Assembly: GCF_963678635.1 (NCBI RefSeq)
Contig: NC_087068.1
Location: 55,336,467-55,400,466 of the forward strand
Length of the DNA: 64,000 bases
From: Symsagittifera roscoffensis
Taxonomy: Eukaryota > Xenacoelomorpha > Acoela > Convolutidae
Reading direction: 5' to 3'
Part shown: positions 1 through 8,281 of the stretch, one piece after another
How positions within the stretch are numbered: the first letter of the stretch is position 1
Layout: each line of letters starts with the position of its first letter
Notes under the pieces: model-generated
What the model was told of the DNA's origin: nothing
What the model saw: only the letters and a program-made list of their open reading frames with translations
Database searches by the model: none
Program-made: the position numbers and the translations under genes

Positions 1-23
1 TTCTATCCATAGTATAAGCAAAA

Positions 24-254
24 ATGGGCAAAAACTGCAAAACATGTAAAAGAGGCTTTGCCAGCAACGAGAAAACATACACTTGTGTCGCATGCAACGC
101 TCAAATGCATTTGGAACCAACTTGTGTTGGGTTGTCTCTAGTGGCCATAAATGGAATAAAAGAACTAGGGCCGAATGTCATGTTGCTTTGTAATACTTGT
201 GTGCAAAATAATGAACGAGACAACTTTATAAGATGCAAAACCCTGGCCAACTAA
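24..254 (+). CDS. LINE ORF1 N-terminal part: PHD-type zinc finger
   Basis: The 76-residue ORF shows the Cys4-His-Cys3 spacing of a PHD finger: CKTC near residue 6, CVAC near 21, an H and C in the following knuckle, and CNTC near 57. PHD fingers occur in ORF1 proteins of several LINE clades and are thought to bind chromatin or nucleic acid. The ORF ends at TAA (252-254). The next ORF continues in the same frame only 15 codons later, so the two were probably one ORF1 split by a nonsense mutation. The ATG at 24 is the first in frame; upstream sequence is cut by the window edge. Confidence 0.75.
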   Translation: MGKNCKTCKRGFASNEKTYTCVACNAQMHLEPTCVGLSLVAINGIKELGPNVMLLCNTCVQNNERDNFIRCKTLAN

Positions 255-299
255 GACGAGAAGCTCTCAAACATTGATGTAACTGAAAGCCTTAAAAGC

Positions 300-920
300 A
301 TGGAAAGAAGACTTACCGATTTAGTAGATCAAAAAATTGGAAATGCAATGAAAACGACATGCGATAAAGTGGAAAAAACTTATAGTGCCGTTGTAGCTGC
401 TGAAACCACCACCCGGATAAATCAAGCTCAAACCACTCAACATGCTGCCAGATCTAACTCTGATCACAACATAAATCAAAGTTTTAGGATACAAGGGGTC
501 AAAGAGGACCCTGAGAAAACAAAAGGAGAAAACCTTGTCCCAACAAATGACGAAGTAAACGAAATACTAAACATAATTGGAGTGAAGCCGAAAATAATAG
601 AACTAAAACGACTGGGAAAATTTGATCGTAATCGAATGAAGCCAAGAACACTGCTGGTAACTGTACCTAGCGAACATGAAGCACGACTAGTACTAGCAAA
701 AAGCCGAGAAAAGCGAGAACAATTGGTCGAAAAAGAGGTCTACCTGCTACCAGCATTGACCAAAGAGAGTGCAATTAAAGAGAACGAAATCCTTAAGAAA
801 CGAAGACAACTACTAGATGAAGGCGTTCCTCGCGAAAAGCTGAAAATAAGGAATCTAGAATTGTTCAATGATGGTGTGAAAGTAACTATTGACACTGAAG
901 TTCAGGAACCCCAGCATTGA
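300..920 (+). CDS. LINE ORF1 body: coiled-coil and RNA-binding-like domain
   Basis: The 206-residue ORF begins with a charged, probably coiled-coil segment (residues 1-40) and a Gln/Asn-rich linker. A region around residues 68-190 carries the motif LKRLGKF followed by KPRTLLVTV and a basic helix-rich tail, the pattern of LINE ORF1 proteins with an RRM-like fold plus C-terminal domain. Such proteins coat the element RNA as a nucleic-acid chaperone. It ends with TGA at 918-920, followed directly by CTAG and by the in-frame endonuclease of ORF2. It is in frame with the upstream PHD ORF. I infer that it is the C-terminal half of ORF1 in an element with one ancestral ORF1. Confidence 0.8.
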   Translation: MERRLTDLVDQKIGNAMKTTCDKVEKTYSAVVAAETTTRINQAQTTQHAARSNSDHNINQSFRIQGVKEDPEKTKGENLVPTNDEVNEILNIIGVKPKIIELKRLGKFDRNRMKPRTLLVTVPSEHEARLVLAKSREKREQLVEKEVYLLPALTKESAIKENEILKKRRQLLDEGVPREKLKIRNLELFNDGVKVTIDTEVQEPQH

Positions 921-3758
921 CTAGGATTCCTCAACATTCTGCAACTAAATACTAGAAGCCTAATCAACATAGAGAGAAGAACTAAGCTAGCAAATGCAAT
1001 TGCAGTTGGAAATTTTAATGTCATATGCTTAAGCGAAACTTGGCTTAACGAGAATATTCAATCATCAGAGCTTTTTCTAAGTGAATATAACATCTATAGA
1101 TCTGATAGAGCTATTGTGAGTGGTAAAAACTGTCACGGAGGCAGCCTAATAGCTGTCAAGAATAGTCTAATTACCGAGGACTTATCCACCAAACATGACA
1201 TTCCTGATTCATGTGTGCTATGTAGTATAAAACTTCATCAAACTGAAATGATAATTGGCTCATTCTACAATCCGCCAAAAAACAGTAATTACAGATACAA
1301 AGTGCATGAATTTGAACAACTGATCAAAGCCATTCCTAAAAACAAACCGTTTCTCTTATGTGGGGATTTAAATTTCCCAGAAACAAACTGGAACACCCTC
1401 ACCAGTACTGACGAGGAAGAAAACCAAATACTGCAAATTTTTGAAAATGGACTCTTTAGGCAGGCGATAGATTTCCCAACATGTGTGAAGAACATACTAG
1501 ACGTAGCCTTCTATCGGAATTGCTATACAAGTGCCGAACAAGATTTTAACGTTTCCAAGATTTATGACTGCTCAGATCACAATGCCATAATGTTGTCTAT
1601 TGAATGCACGGTATCAGAGCCGAAACCATACTTGGAAAATTTTAGAAGTTTTGGAAATGCCGATTTTGAAGGAATAAACAATTTTATAAACGAGAACCCA
1701 TTTGAACCAGTATGCCACACAAACATTAACAAAATGCATGAGGAGTACACCCAATATTTGGATGAAATCATTAAGAGTTTTGTGCCTCTCAGAACAAGAC
1801 ATAGGCAATCACTTCCACCTTGGATAACAAGTAGCACTTCAAATTTGATCAAAAAGTTACAAACAAAACGGCAATCATGTATACTCAAACCGACCAACTA
1901 CAGAAGACAACAAGTTAAACTGTTTGAAAATTTAGTAACTGAATCATCGGAAGTGGACAGGAAAAACTACCAAGAGGAATTGTTTAGAACACGGAACACT
2001 AATGTAATTTTTAAACACCTAAAGAACTTGAATAAACATACAAGTCTTCCTAAGTTACTCATAAAAGATGAAGTTGAAAGCACAAATCCAAACGAACAAG
2101 TCAACATGCTAAACGACTTCTTTCATTCAGTTTTTAATCCTAAAGAAAGTTTTAGTATTAGAGATATTCAATTTGGAAATCCCTTGTTAACGAATTTTGA
2201 TATATCGAAAAAGACAGTAAGTGAGATTTTATCAACTCTGGACGTAACAAAGTCACGCGGCCCAAATGGGTTGCCACCTAGCTTTTTTCAGAAAACGAAC
2301 CGCAATATATGCAAACCGATGAACAAAATTTTGAGAAACGTAAAACGCCTACGAAAAATACCTGATTCATGGAAAACAGCTGCAGTTACTCCTGTTCACA
2401 AAAAAGGTGACCGAAAATTGGTGAACAACTATCGACCAGTATCGCTATTAAATATTGACAGCAAAGTCCTTGAAAAATGTATATACAAAGACCTGTACCC
2501 TTACTTTGCCTGGTATTTGACGAAACATCAACACGGTTTTACTAAAGGTAGATCAGTTTTGACAAACATGCTCTCCTTCCTGAAAGAAATATATGAAGCG
2601 CTTGACAATGACTCAAACGCAGAAATTGTAGCAGTCTACACTGACTTTGCAAAAGCCTTTGATAAAGTTCCGCATTTTGATCTACTCAAGAAAGTTGCAC
2701 TTATAGGAATAGGAGGCTGCATGTTAGAGGTACTCTATGACTATTTGAAAAACAGGAAACAGTTTGTACGAGTAGACAATATCAGCTCAAAAGTTTTAGA
2801 AGTCACTAGTGGTGTTCCCCAAGGATCACTTTTAGGACCACTGCTCTTTTGCATTTTTATTAACGACCTACCTGAAGTACTCAAATTCTCTGAACCATAT
2901 ATTTTTGCGGATGATCTTAAACTACTTTCCATCAAAAAAACATCAATTGAAATTCAAGAAGATCTGGACAAAATTCAGCAGTGGGTAACTGAAAACAAAA
3001 TGGAATTAGCACTAGATAAATGTGCAAAAGTAAGTTTTAGGGGCGGAGACGCCAACTCTATGCTTTTTGGTGTAGTGCTTGGAACATCGATGGTTGTGAA
3101 AGATCTGGGAATTTTTGTGTCGGGCGATTTAAGTTGGAAGGTACACATTGAAACAAGATTAAAGAAGGCAAACCAAGTACTGTACCTCCTGAGAAGAAAC
3201 CTATCAGCAAAGATAAATACGTTTGTAAAGTTAGGCCTGTATAAGTCACTAATACTCCCAGTGTTATTATACGGACTCTCATGTACACATATATCGAGGG
3301 GGGATCAATTGCAGTTGGAGCGATTTCAAAAGAAAGCAATCCGGTGGATCACTGGAAATAAAACGGGAGTGTACATCAACGAACTACGCTTGCTAAACAT
3401 TTTACCCCTGCCCATGTTCATCCAGCTAAATAACATCTTACTTCTTGCCAGTCTTGATTCTAATGAACGAAATGAAATAGTGTTAAACAGGCGAACCACA
3501 CGGGCTAGAAATATAGAAATTTTTGAGATGCGAAAAGTGAGAACGGAAAAAGCGAGAAACGAATTTGTTTTCAGAACCAGTAGGATTGTAAATCGATTAG
3601 AACCATATATTCATTTTGATAAACGAATCGGCCTCAAGACGAGAATTTTAAACACGATGTGGAAATTTGTAAACGAGAGATTTTCAGAAATGACAACGTG
3701 CACGTGGCAATTATTCTGTGATTGTATCACGTGCAGAAACAAGTGGACATTGTTTTAG
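921..3758 (+). CDS. LINE ORF2: AP endonuclease and reverse transcriptase
   Basis: The frame is open from the codon after the ORF1 stop (921) to TAG at 3756-3758, about 945 residues. The endonuclease starts within a few residues of the stop (QLNTRSL, then LSETWL) and continues with CGDLNFP and SDHNAIML. The reverse transcriptase follows with YTDFAKAFDKVPH near 2640, GVPQGSLLGP near 2812 and the catalytic FADD near 2907. The C-terminus has a Cys-rich patch (CDCITC). There is no ATG between the ORF1 stop and the middle of the endonuclease; the first in-frame ATG is near 1248. Expression therefore needs readthrough, reinitiation or a non-AUG start. It nicks target DNA and copies the element RNA by target-primed reverse transcription. 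Confidence 0.92.
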   Translation, partial: LGFLNILQLNTRSLINIERRTKLANAIAVGNFNVICLSETWLNENIQSSELFLSEYNIYRSDRAIVSGKNCHGGSLIAVKNSLITEDLSTKHDIPDSCVLCSIKLHQTEMIIGSFYNPPKNSNYRYKVHEFEQLIKAIPKNKPFLLCGDLNFPETNWNTLTSTDEEENQILQIFENGLFRQAIDFPTCVKNILDVAFYRNCYTSAEQDFNVSKIYDCSDHNAIMLSIECTVSEPKPYLENFRSFGNADFEGINNFINENPFEPVCHTNINKMHEEYTQYLDEIIKSFVPLRTRHRQSLPPWITSSTSNLIKKLQTKRQSCILKPTNYRRQQVKLFENLVTESSEVDRKNYQEELFRTRNTNVIFKHLKNLNKHTSLPKLLIKDEVESTNPNEQVNMLNDFFHSVFNPKESFSIRDIQFGNPLLTNFDISKKTVSEILSTLDVTKSRGPNGLPPSFFQKTNRNICKPMNKILRNVKRLRKIPDSWKTAAVTPVHKKGDRKLVNNYRPVSLLNIDSKVLEKCIYKDLYPYFAWYLTKHQHGFTKGRSVLTNMLSFLKEIYEALDNDSNAEIVAVYTDFAKAFDKVPHFDLLKKVALIGIGGCMLEVLYDYLKNRKQFVRVDNISSKVLEVTSGVPQGSLLGPLLFCIFINDLPEVLKFSEPYIFADDLKLLSIKKTSIEIQEDLDKIQQWVTENKMELALDKCAKVSFRGGDANSMLFGVVLGTSMVVKDLGIFVSGDLSWKVHIETRLKKANQVLYLLRRNLSAKINTFVKLGLYKSLILPVLLYGLSCTHISRGDQLQLERFQKKAIRWITGNKTGVYINELRLLNILPLPMFIQLNNILLLASLDSNERNEIVLNRRTTRARNIEIFEMRKVRTEKARNEFVFRTSRIVNRLEPYIHFDKRIGLKTRILNTMWKFVNERFSEMTTCTWQLFCDCITCRNKWTLF

Positions 3759-3828
3759 AGAAGACGCCGGGACCAAGACTCCCAACAGCAGTGCTGTGAA
3801 TCCCCAACAACAACAACAACAACAAATA

Positions 3829-4971
3829 CTAGAAGTGTAACGCTAACTGTAAAGCGCAGTTCGTTGCGAGTTACCGCGTCTTATAATTAACGCGCGATAT
3901 AATTTGCTTAAGAAATTGTTTATATTGATTTGAGGCATTCTATTTTGTCTGTTTAATGATTGTCTATCTGAAAAAAAATATCATTTTGCACTTTAATTAG
4001 CGTGGGGGATGAATAAAATAAAATAATCACAAAAATGAAAAAAATATATTTAGAAAATGTGATCAACTTTTTATAACGGGAAGACTATTCCAAAGGTCTT
4101 AAAAATCGTTATTCATGGCATCGCCCTAAAACCAGAGTTTTTTTGTTATTTTGCAGGTCATCTTGCAGCAAAATGTCAAAAAATCTCCTAGACGTATAAC
4201 TTCTAACAAAAAAAAACAGATCGTTGTAATCCTATTTTTTTCACTTCCAGCAAAATGGGCAAAATTGGTATACTTTTCCGCAAAATTTTTTGTGTTGACA
4301 TGCAATTTTGTGCACACACACACACACCATAAACCAAAACCAACTCAAGGGAAGTATTATGACTCTTTAGCTTGCTTCAATTCAATTTGGAAAGATTTTA
4401 ATTAAAATCTTTCCAAATTGAATTTAGGCAAGCTAGAGAGTCATAATAATTCCCTAAAGTTGCTTTTGGTTTGTGGTGTGTGTGTGCTCACAATTGCAAG
4501 TCAACGCAAAAAAATTTTGCGGGAAATTATACCTATTTTGCCCATTTTACTGGAAATGAAAAAATAGGATTACAACGATCTGTTTTTTTTGTTACAAATT
4601 ATTTTGTTGGGAGTTTTTTTTTACATTTTGCTGCAAGATGCTCTACAAAACTTTCGTCTTAGGACGATGTCACGAATGTTCCGAGCGACTTTCAAACTTT
4701 CAAGCCCTTTGGAATAGTGCTCCCGTTATAAAAAAAATTGATCACATTTAAAAAAAAAACACTTTTTCATTCTTGTAATTACTTTATTCGTCCCCCACGC
4801 TAATCAAAGTGCAAAAGGATATTTTTTTGAATTAGACAATCATTGAACAGACAAAATAGCATGCCTCAAATCTATTTGAAACAATTTCTTGAACTAATTA
4901 TATCGCGCGTTGATTATAAGACGCGGTAACTCGCAACGAACTGCGCTTTACAGTTAGCGTTACACTTCTAG
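3829..4971. repeat. Foldback (long inverted-repeat) transposon-like element
   Basis: The element is one long imperfect palindrome of 1143 bp with arms of about 570 bp. The left end begins CTAGAAGTGTAACGC and the right end is its reverse complement. The axis lies at about 4401 in a perfect palindrome, AAAGATTTT/AAAATCTTT. A TA dinucleotide flanks both ends (3827-3828 and 4972-4973), as in Tc1/mariner-type insertions. It has no coding capacity. It sits directly beside the LINE (CAA)n tail. Confidence 0.85.
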
Positions 4972-5218
4972 TACCCGAGCTTCTAGATTTGAAATTTTAT
5001 TATTGCGTTTTGTTTGATTTTTTTTTCTGTACAATTTAGCAATACGTAATGCATTACAACAAAAAAAACTACTCCAACAACATCAATTTCGTGTTTAGTT
5101 CTTTCCTATTTTTTAAAATTTGAGTTTACTCCTGGTAATGTCATGCCTTCAAAATTTAAAAATTTCATGAAGAATTTTTGACCAGAAGTTTAAATTAAAA
5201 ATAAAGAATTTCAAATCA
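4972..5218. other. AT-rich spacer, no feature seen
   Basis: Poly-T and poly-A rich sequence between the foldback element and its partial copy. I see no gene or repeat boundary in it. Confidence 0.5.
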
Positions 5219-5383
5219 CAAAAACACTTTTTCATTCTTGTAATTACTTATTCATTCCCCACGCTAATCAAAGTGCAAAACGATATTTTTTTGAGTTAGA
5301 CAATCATTGCACAGACAAAATAGCATGCCTCAAATCTATTTAAAACAATTTCTTGAACTAATTATATCGCGCGTTAATTATAA
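5219..5383. repeat. Partial copy of the foldback right arm
   Basis: This stretch repeats about 165 bp of the right arm of the foldback element (from the AAACACTTTTTCATTC segment to the GCGCGTTAATTATAA segment) with a few substitutions. It lacks the terminal 60 bp and the other arm, so it is a truncated relic. A still smaller match (AATTAACGCGCGATATA) lies at about 26508. Confidence 0.75.
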
Positions 5384-5425
5384 GTTATTTATGTCAAGAT
5401 AAACAAATTGCCAGTCTTTACAATA

Positions 5426-5617
5426 CGAGGCCAAACTGTGTATTTCGTGAATTTTAAGTAATTTCCGCAACAAAGACTCTCTCTTTGCTCTTCTTTTGTT
5501 CTTTCATTTCATTTGATCAATGCGACAAAATTTTAACATGTTAAAAGACTTGTCTATGAATTCGATTGACATACACGCACTAAAATGTATGACTATCCAG
5601 TGCACCGTTTGGCCTCG
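5426..5617. repeat. 192-bp MITE, CGAGGCCAAACTG family (mariner-like)
   Basis: The terminal inverted repeats start CGAGGCCAAACTGTG and end CCGTTTGGCCTCG, flanked by TA on both sides (5424-5425, 5618-5619). Other copies of exactly the same length are at 33779-33970 and 41765-41956, and a decayed piece is at about 14268-14437. The element is non-coding. It lies 25 bp downstream of the host exon 5642-5947. Confidence 0.8.
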
Positions 5618-5641
5618 TAAGGAAGTGTTCAAATAGCTAAC

Positions 5642-5947
5642 CTGGTGACTGTTCTCTTTAGCTGGCGACCAATATATTGCATAATCGGTCGGAAACGTCT
5701 CATCAGCTGGCCAGATTTGGGTGACGACGGTAGGCTCTATGTTTTCCGGAAAATTCCAGGGCCGCGATAGCCAGACCAAGTGTCGGGCACTCGCAGAGTA
5801 AATTGTTGCTTGGGGTGAAAATTCATGGCCAAATGGGGTCAATTTACCAAAATCAGTAACTGTAGTCTCTATTCCATAAGAGATAGCTGACAGGTAAAAG
5901 TCGTACCGATGTCCGGGTTCGAAGCCTACCCATGACCGCAGGTAGCT
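5642..5947 (-). CDS. Host FN3-like receptor gene, exon (most 3' exon seen)
   Basis: On the minus strand this is a 306-nt exon in phase 0 at both ends. The acceptor is TTCAG before AGCTACC and the donor is CACCAG followed by GTTAGC. It encodes the second half of one FN3-like domain (GFEPGHRYDFYL is the typical L.PG..Y.... strand) and the start of the next (ARHLVWLSRPWNF...YAIYWSP). An alternative acceptor two bases downstream (CAGAG) would also fit splice rules, but phase continuity with exon 14578-14727 favours 5947. The protein is probably extracellular. The identity of the gene is not known to me. Confidence 0.7.
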
Positions 5948-5977
5948 CTGAAGTAACACACAATGTTATGCACACCA

Positions 5978-6383
5978 AAGTTACGGATACTTATATGATA
6001 CCAAAGTTATGGACACTAAAGTTATGGACAGTTTTGCGGACACTAAATTTATGGATACTTTTTGTCAGAGTACCGCATTTCATTCTCGCTAATTTTCACT
6101 AAGACAATAACGTTTCATATGAATAGGTTTATGTACTGATAAGGGTACCGTGACAACTCGCAAATAAAAACAACCCGTGAAGTTTTCTCCGCTTCGCACT
6201 GCTGTGGCTACAGTTGGTACGATTGGTATTTTACTCGCGAATGATTGTTTGACGCTAAACTGAATGTTTGACGCTAAACTGAATGCTTGACGAATGATTT
6301 TTTGACGCTAAATTGTAGCTGAACGATTGGTTCAATTCCACGAAAAATTAAATATGTGCTTGAACAATTTTTATAAAAAGTTC
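5978..6383. repeat. 406-bp direct repeat, left copy, flanking LTR element 1
   Basis: The sequence from AAGTTACGGATAC to TTATAAAAAGTTC is repeated as 12538-12943 immediately after the 3' LTR. The two copies have the same length and differ at only about four positions. It contains short internal repeats (TTTGACGCTAAACTGAATG twice; AAAGTTATGGACA twice) and no ORF. It is host intron sequence, not part of the LTR. Confidence 0.9.
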
Positions 6384-6597
6384 TGTCATATATATATTAT
6401 TCCTAGTATCTAACTATACATATATTACGTTGTTGGCGCCATTGGTTTAGCCTTGTGTTTGGTGCGGCTACCAATTAATTAATACCTGCCAATCTGAGTT
6501 AAGTATGCTGTGTGTTGAGTTATTGTTGTTAACCGTTAAAACTAAAACAAGTCAGTCTAATTCAGTGAATTTACGTTATTGAACCTTCAAGTTTTCA
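6384..6597 (+). repeat. 5' LTR of element 1
   Basis: 214 bp, beginning TGTCATATA and ending TTTTCA. It matches 12324-12537 with two substitutions. The gag ATG follows two bases after its end. Confidence 0.93.
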
Positions 6598-6598
6598 C

Positions 6599-6616
6599 AT
6601 GGCGCAGCAAGCAGGA
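6599..6616 (+). promoter_or_regulatory. Putative primer binding site overlapping gag start codon (element 1)
   Basis: TGGCGC at 6600 directly follows the LTR. TGG is the expected complement of a tRNA CCA end. The A of 6599 plus TG of this TGG form the gag start codon, and the next codons are GCG CAG. The same ATGGCGC arrangement is found in elements 3 and 4. The primer tRNA was not identified. Confidence 0.6.
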
Positions 6617-7569
6617 CAAAGCGCGGGATCAGGGAAAAATCCACTGGGGATTACGGCATTCTGGCCGAGCAAATGTACGGAAGCACCAATGCTGTGGGAG
6701 CATTGGATTACACGATTTACCTGGGGTGTAATAGCAAAACACTCATTCAATCCGACCGCATTTTACTTTGATCGGACGCTAACCGCGGCGCAAATTACAG
6801 ATCTGTCAGAGGAGGTGAATGGGAAAAATCGATTGGAAGCTGAGCAGACACTAATTTCTAATCTCTACTTGTGTTTGGGGGAACGTGGGCAGGACGAATT
6901 ACATAACCGAAAACCCCATTTGGACCTGGCGACTACCCGATATCCACGGGTTTTGGATGAATTTGAGAATGTCTTCAGGAAGGAAAGAAACGAAACGTTC
7001 GAGACGTATCAGCTACTCTCTCTCGGAAACAACGTGACGGGGAAACGTTGGAAGAATTCCACTCCGTATTGAGTGGACTGGCCGCTAGATGTTCATTGGG
7101 AGCATTGGAACGACGGGTGTTACGTGATGTATTCATAGTGAATATGTCCAATAAGGAGGCTCAAACGGAGCTATGTCGTTCAAATAAGACACCAGATGAG
7201 GTCTATCGGATTGCTTTGTCATATGAACAACGGGGTGACAAATACGCCAAATCATATAAGGTATCTGGTGGCGGACTTACAACAGCGCCAGCGGGGTCAC
7301 TGCAGATAAAAGCGGAGCCAATAAGTGCAATCAGAGGAGGTTATCGCCGACCATTTCAAAGAGGCGGACGTGGATTTGGCAGGGGCGGCACAAGGGGCCG
7401 CGGAGGAGCAGCAGATCGCAAGTGCTACAATTGTGACCAGAGTGGTTTTACCCCGGATCATATTCCAAAGTGTCCAGCAAGAAATGCAACCTGAAATTTT
7501 TGCAAGAAAACTGGACATTACGAGCGAACTTGTAGAGGACGTCGATCGGCGAATAGGGGTCGCGTAGGC
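6599..7569 (+). pseudogene. gag: gag of element 1 (frameshifted)
   Basis: This is the capsid/nucleocapsid precursor of a Ty3-like element. The first frame (6599-7072) and the second (from about 7020) overlap, so a frameshift lies near 7010-7025. The C-terminal part is rich in Gly-Arg (RGGRGFGRGG), followed by a zinc knuckle (CYNC...HIPKC near 7420). A second knuckle (CKKTGHYERTC) is interrupted by TGA at 7492-7494, where a cysteine codon would be expected. It resembles gag of elements 3 and 4 in the N-terminus (GKNPL...FW), the EEVNGKNR block and the knuckles. Confidence 0.85.
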
Positions 7570-8277
7570 ATGATAAATGAGGACGACACCGATGGCGGGA
7601 TTGCACAAGATTATCCGGAGGAGAGTGCATCTAATTACGGAAGTTCCGTTGGATGGGTGACTGATTCAAAGGCACCGGCACATGGATGGGATTCGGATAG
7701 TTCGACGGAGTATGTAGTTATGTCAATCCGGCGGAAGGAGGAAACAGAATTGAGAGTCGCGGGGGCCAAACTAGCGCTAAGAATCAATGGAAAAGCAACC
7801 CAGGCCTGGATTGATAGTGGTTCGCCAATATCCATCTTCACTATTGGGGAACTAAAACGTACCCTGGGAACAGTCAACGTACAATTGAAACCGCTGGATC
7901 CGACAGACGACCAATTCCGCGACTACGGCAACAATCCGTTAAAATTTCTGGGGAAGATGCAAGTTACGCTTTATTCCAATGGATGGACTTGTTCGGCGGA
8001 TATCAACGTCATCGGAGGGTGCAGACCGTCTATTATTGGCAGGGATTTAATGCCATCACTAGGACTGATGTTGGTACAAGCACCATCGACAGAAGCGGTG
8101 AACAGCATACATTCAAAGGAAGGAACTGTGGCGACGGACAATGACTTGGATGATTGGCAGTCACATTTCAGTAAGCAATTTCAACATCTTTTTCGCAGGG
8201 TAGGGCGCATTCGAAATTATAAAGTGCAGGCCGAATTCTTCAAGAATCTAACTCCAATTCAACAAAAGGGAGGGTAG
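7570..8277 (+). CDS. Protease region of element 1
   Basis: A 235-residue open stretch in the same frame as the second part of gag. The aspartic protease active site reads IDSGSP (about 7810), the retroviral D-S/T-G triad, and a second conserved block, IIGRDLMPSLGL, lies near 8030. It ends at TAG (8275) just before the RT frame. The RT begins with a block equivalent to QKGRR in the other two elements, so a short frameshift at about 8265-8280 separates protease and RT. The ATG at 7570 is not a biological start. Confidence 0.85.
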   Translation: MINEDDTDGGIAQDYPEESASNYGSSVGWVTDSKAPAHGWDSDSSTEYVVMSIRRKEETELRVAGAKLALRINGKATQAWIDSGSPISIFTIGELKRTLGTVNVQLKPLDPTDDQFRDYGNNPLKFLGKMQVTLYSNGWTCSADINVIGGCRPSIIGRDLMPSLGLMLVQAPSTEAVNSIHSKEGTVATDNDLDDWQSHFSKQFQHLFRRVGRIRNYKVQAEFFKNLTPIQQKGG

Positions 8278-8281
8278 GCGA

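Larger units (their letters stand above)
1..3826 (+). mobile_element. Non-LTR retrotransposon (LINE) with PHD-ORF1 and EN-RT ORF2
   Basis: The unit holds a PHD finger ORF, an ORF1-like RNA-binding ORF, an ORF2 with endonuclease and reverse transcriptase, a short 3' UTR and a (CAA)n tail at about 3805-3825. All three reading frames are the same frame, broken only by TAA at 252-254 and TGA at 918-920. The 5' end may lie before base 1. A PHD finger in ORF1 and an AP-type endonuclease in ORF2 fit the CR1/Jockey-related clades, but I cannot assign the clade. ORF2 has no internal stop, so this copy is young or was recently active. No target-site duplication could be recognised. Confidence 0.9.

Noticed and set aside
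5978-6383. The 406-bp repeat as part of a longer LTR
   Set aside because: The order is repeat-LTR-internal-LTR-repeat. If it belonged to the LTR it would lie on the same side of both LTR copies.
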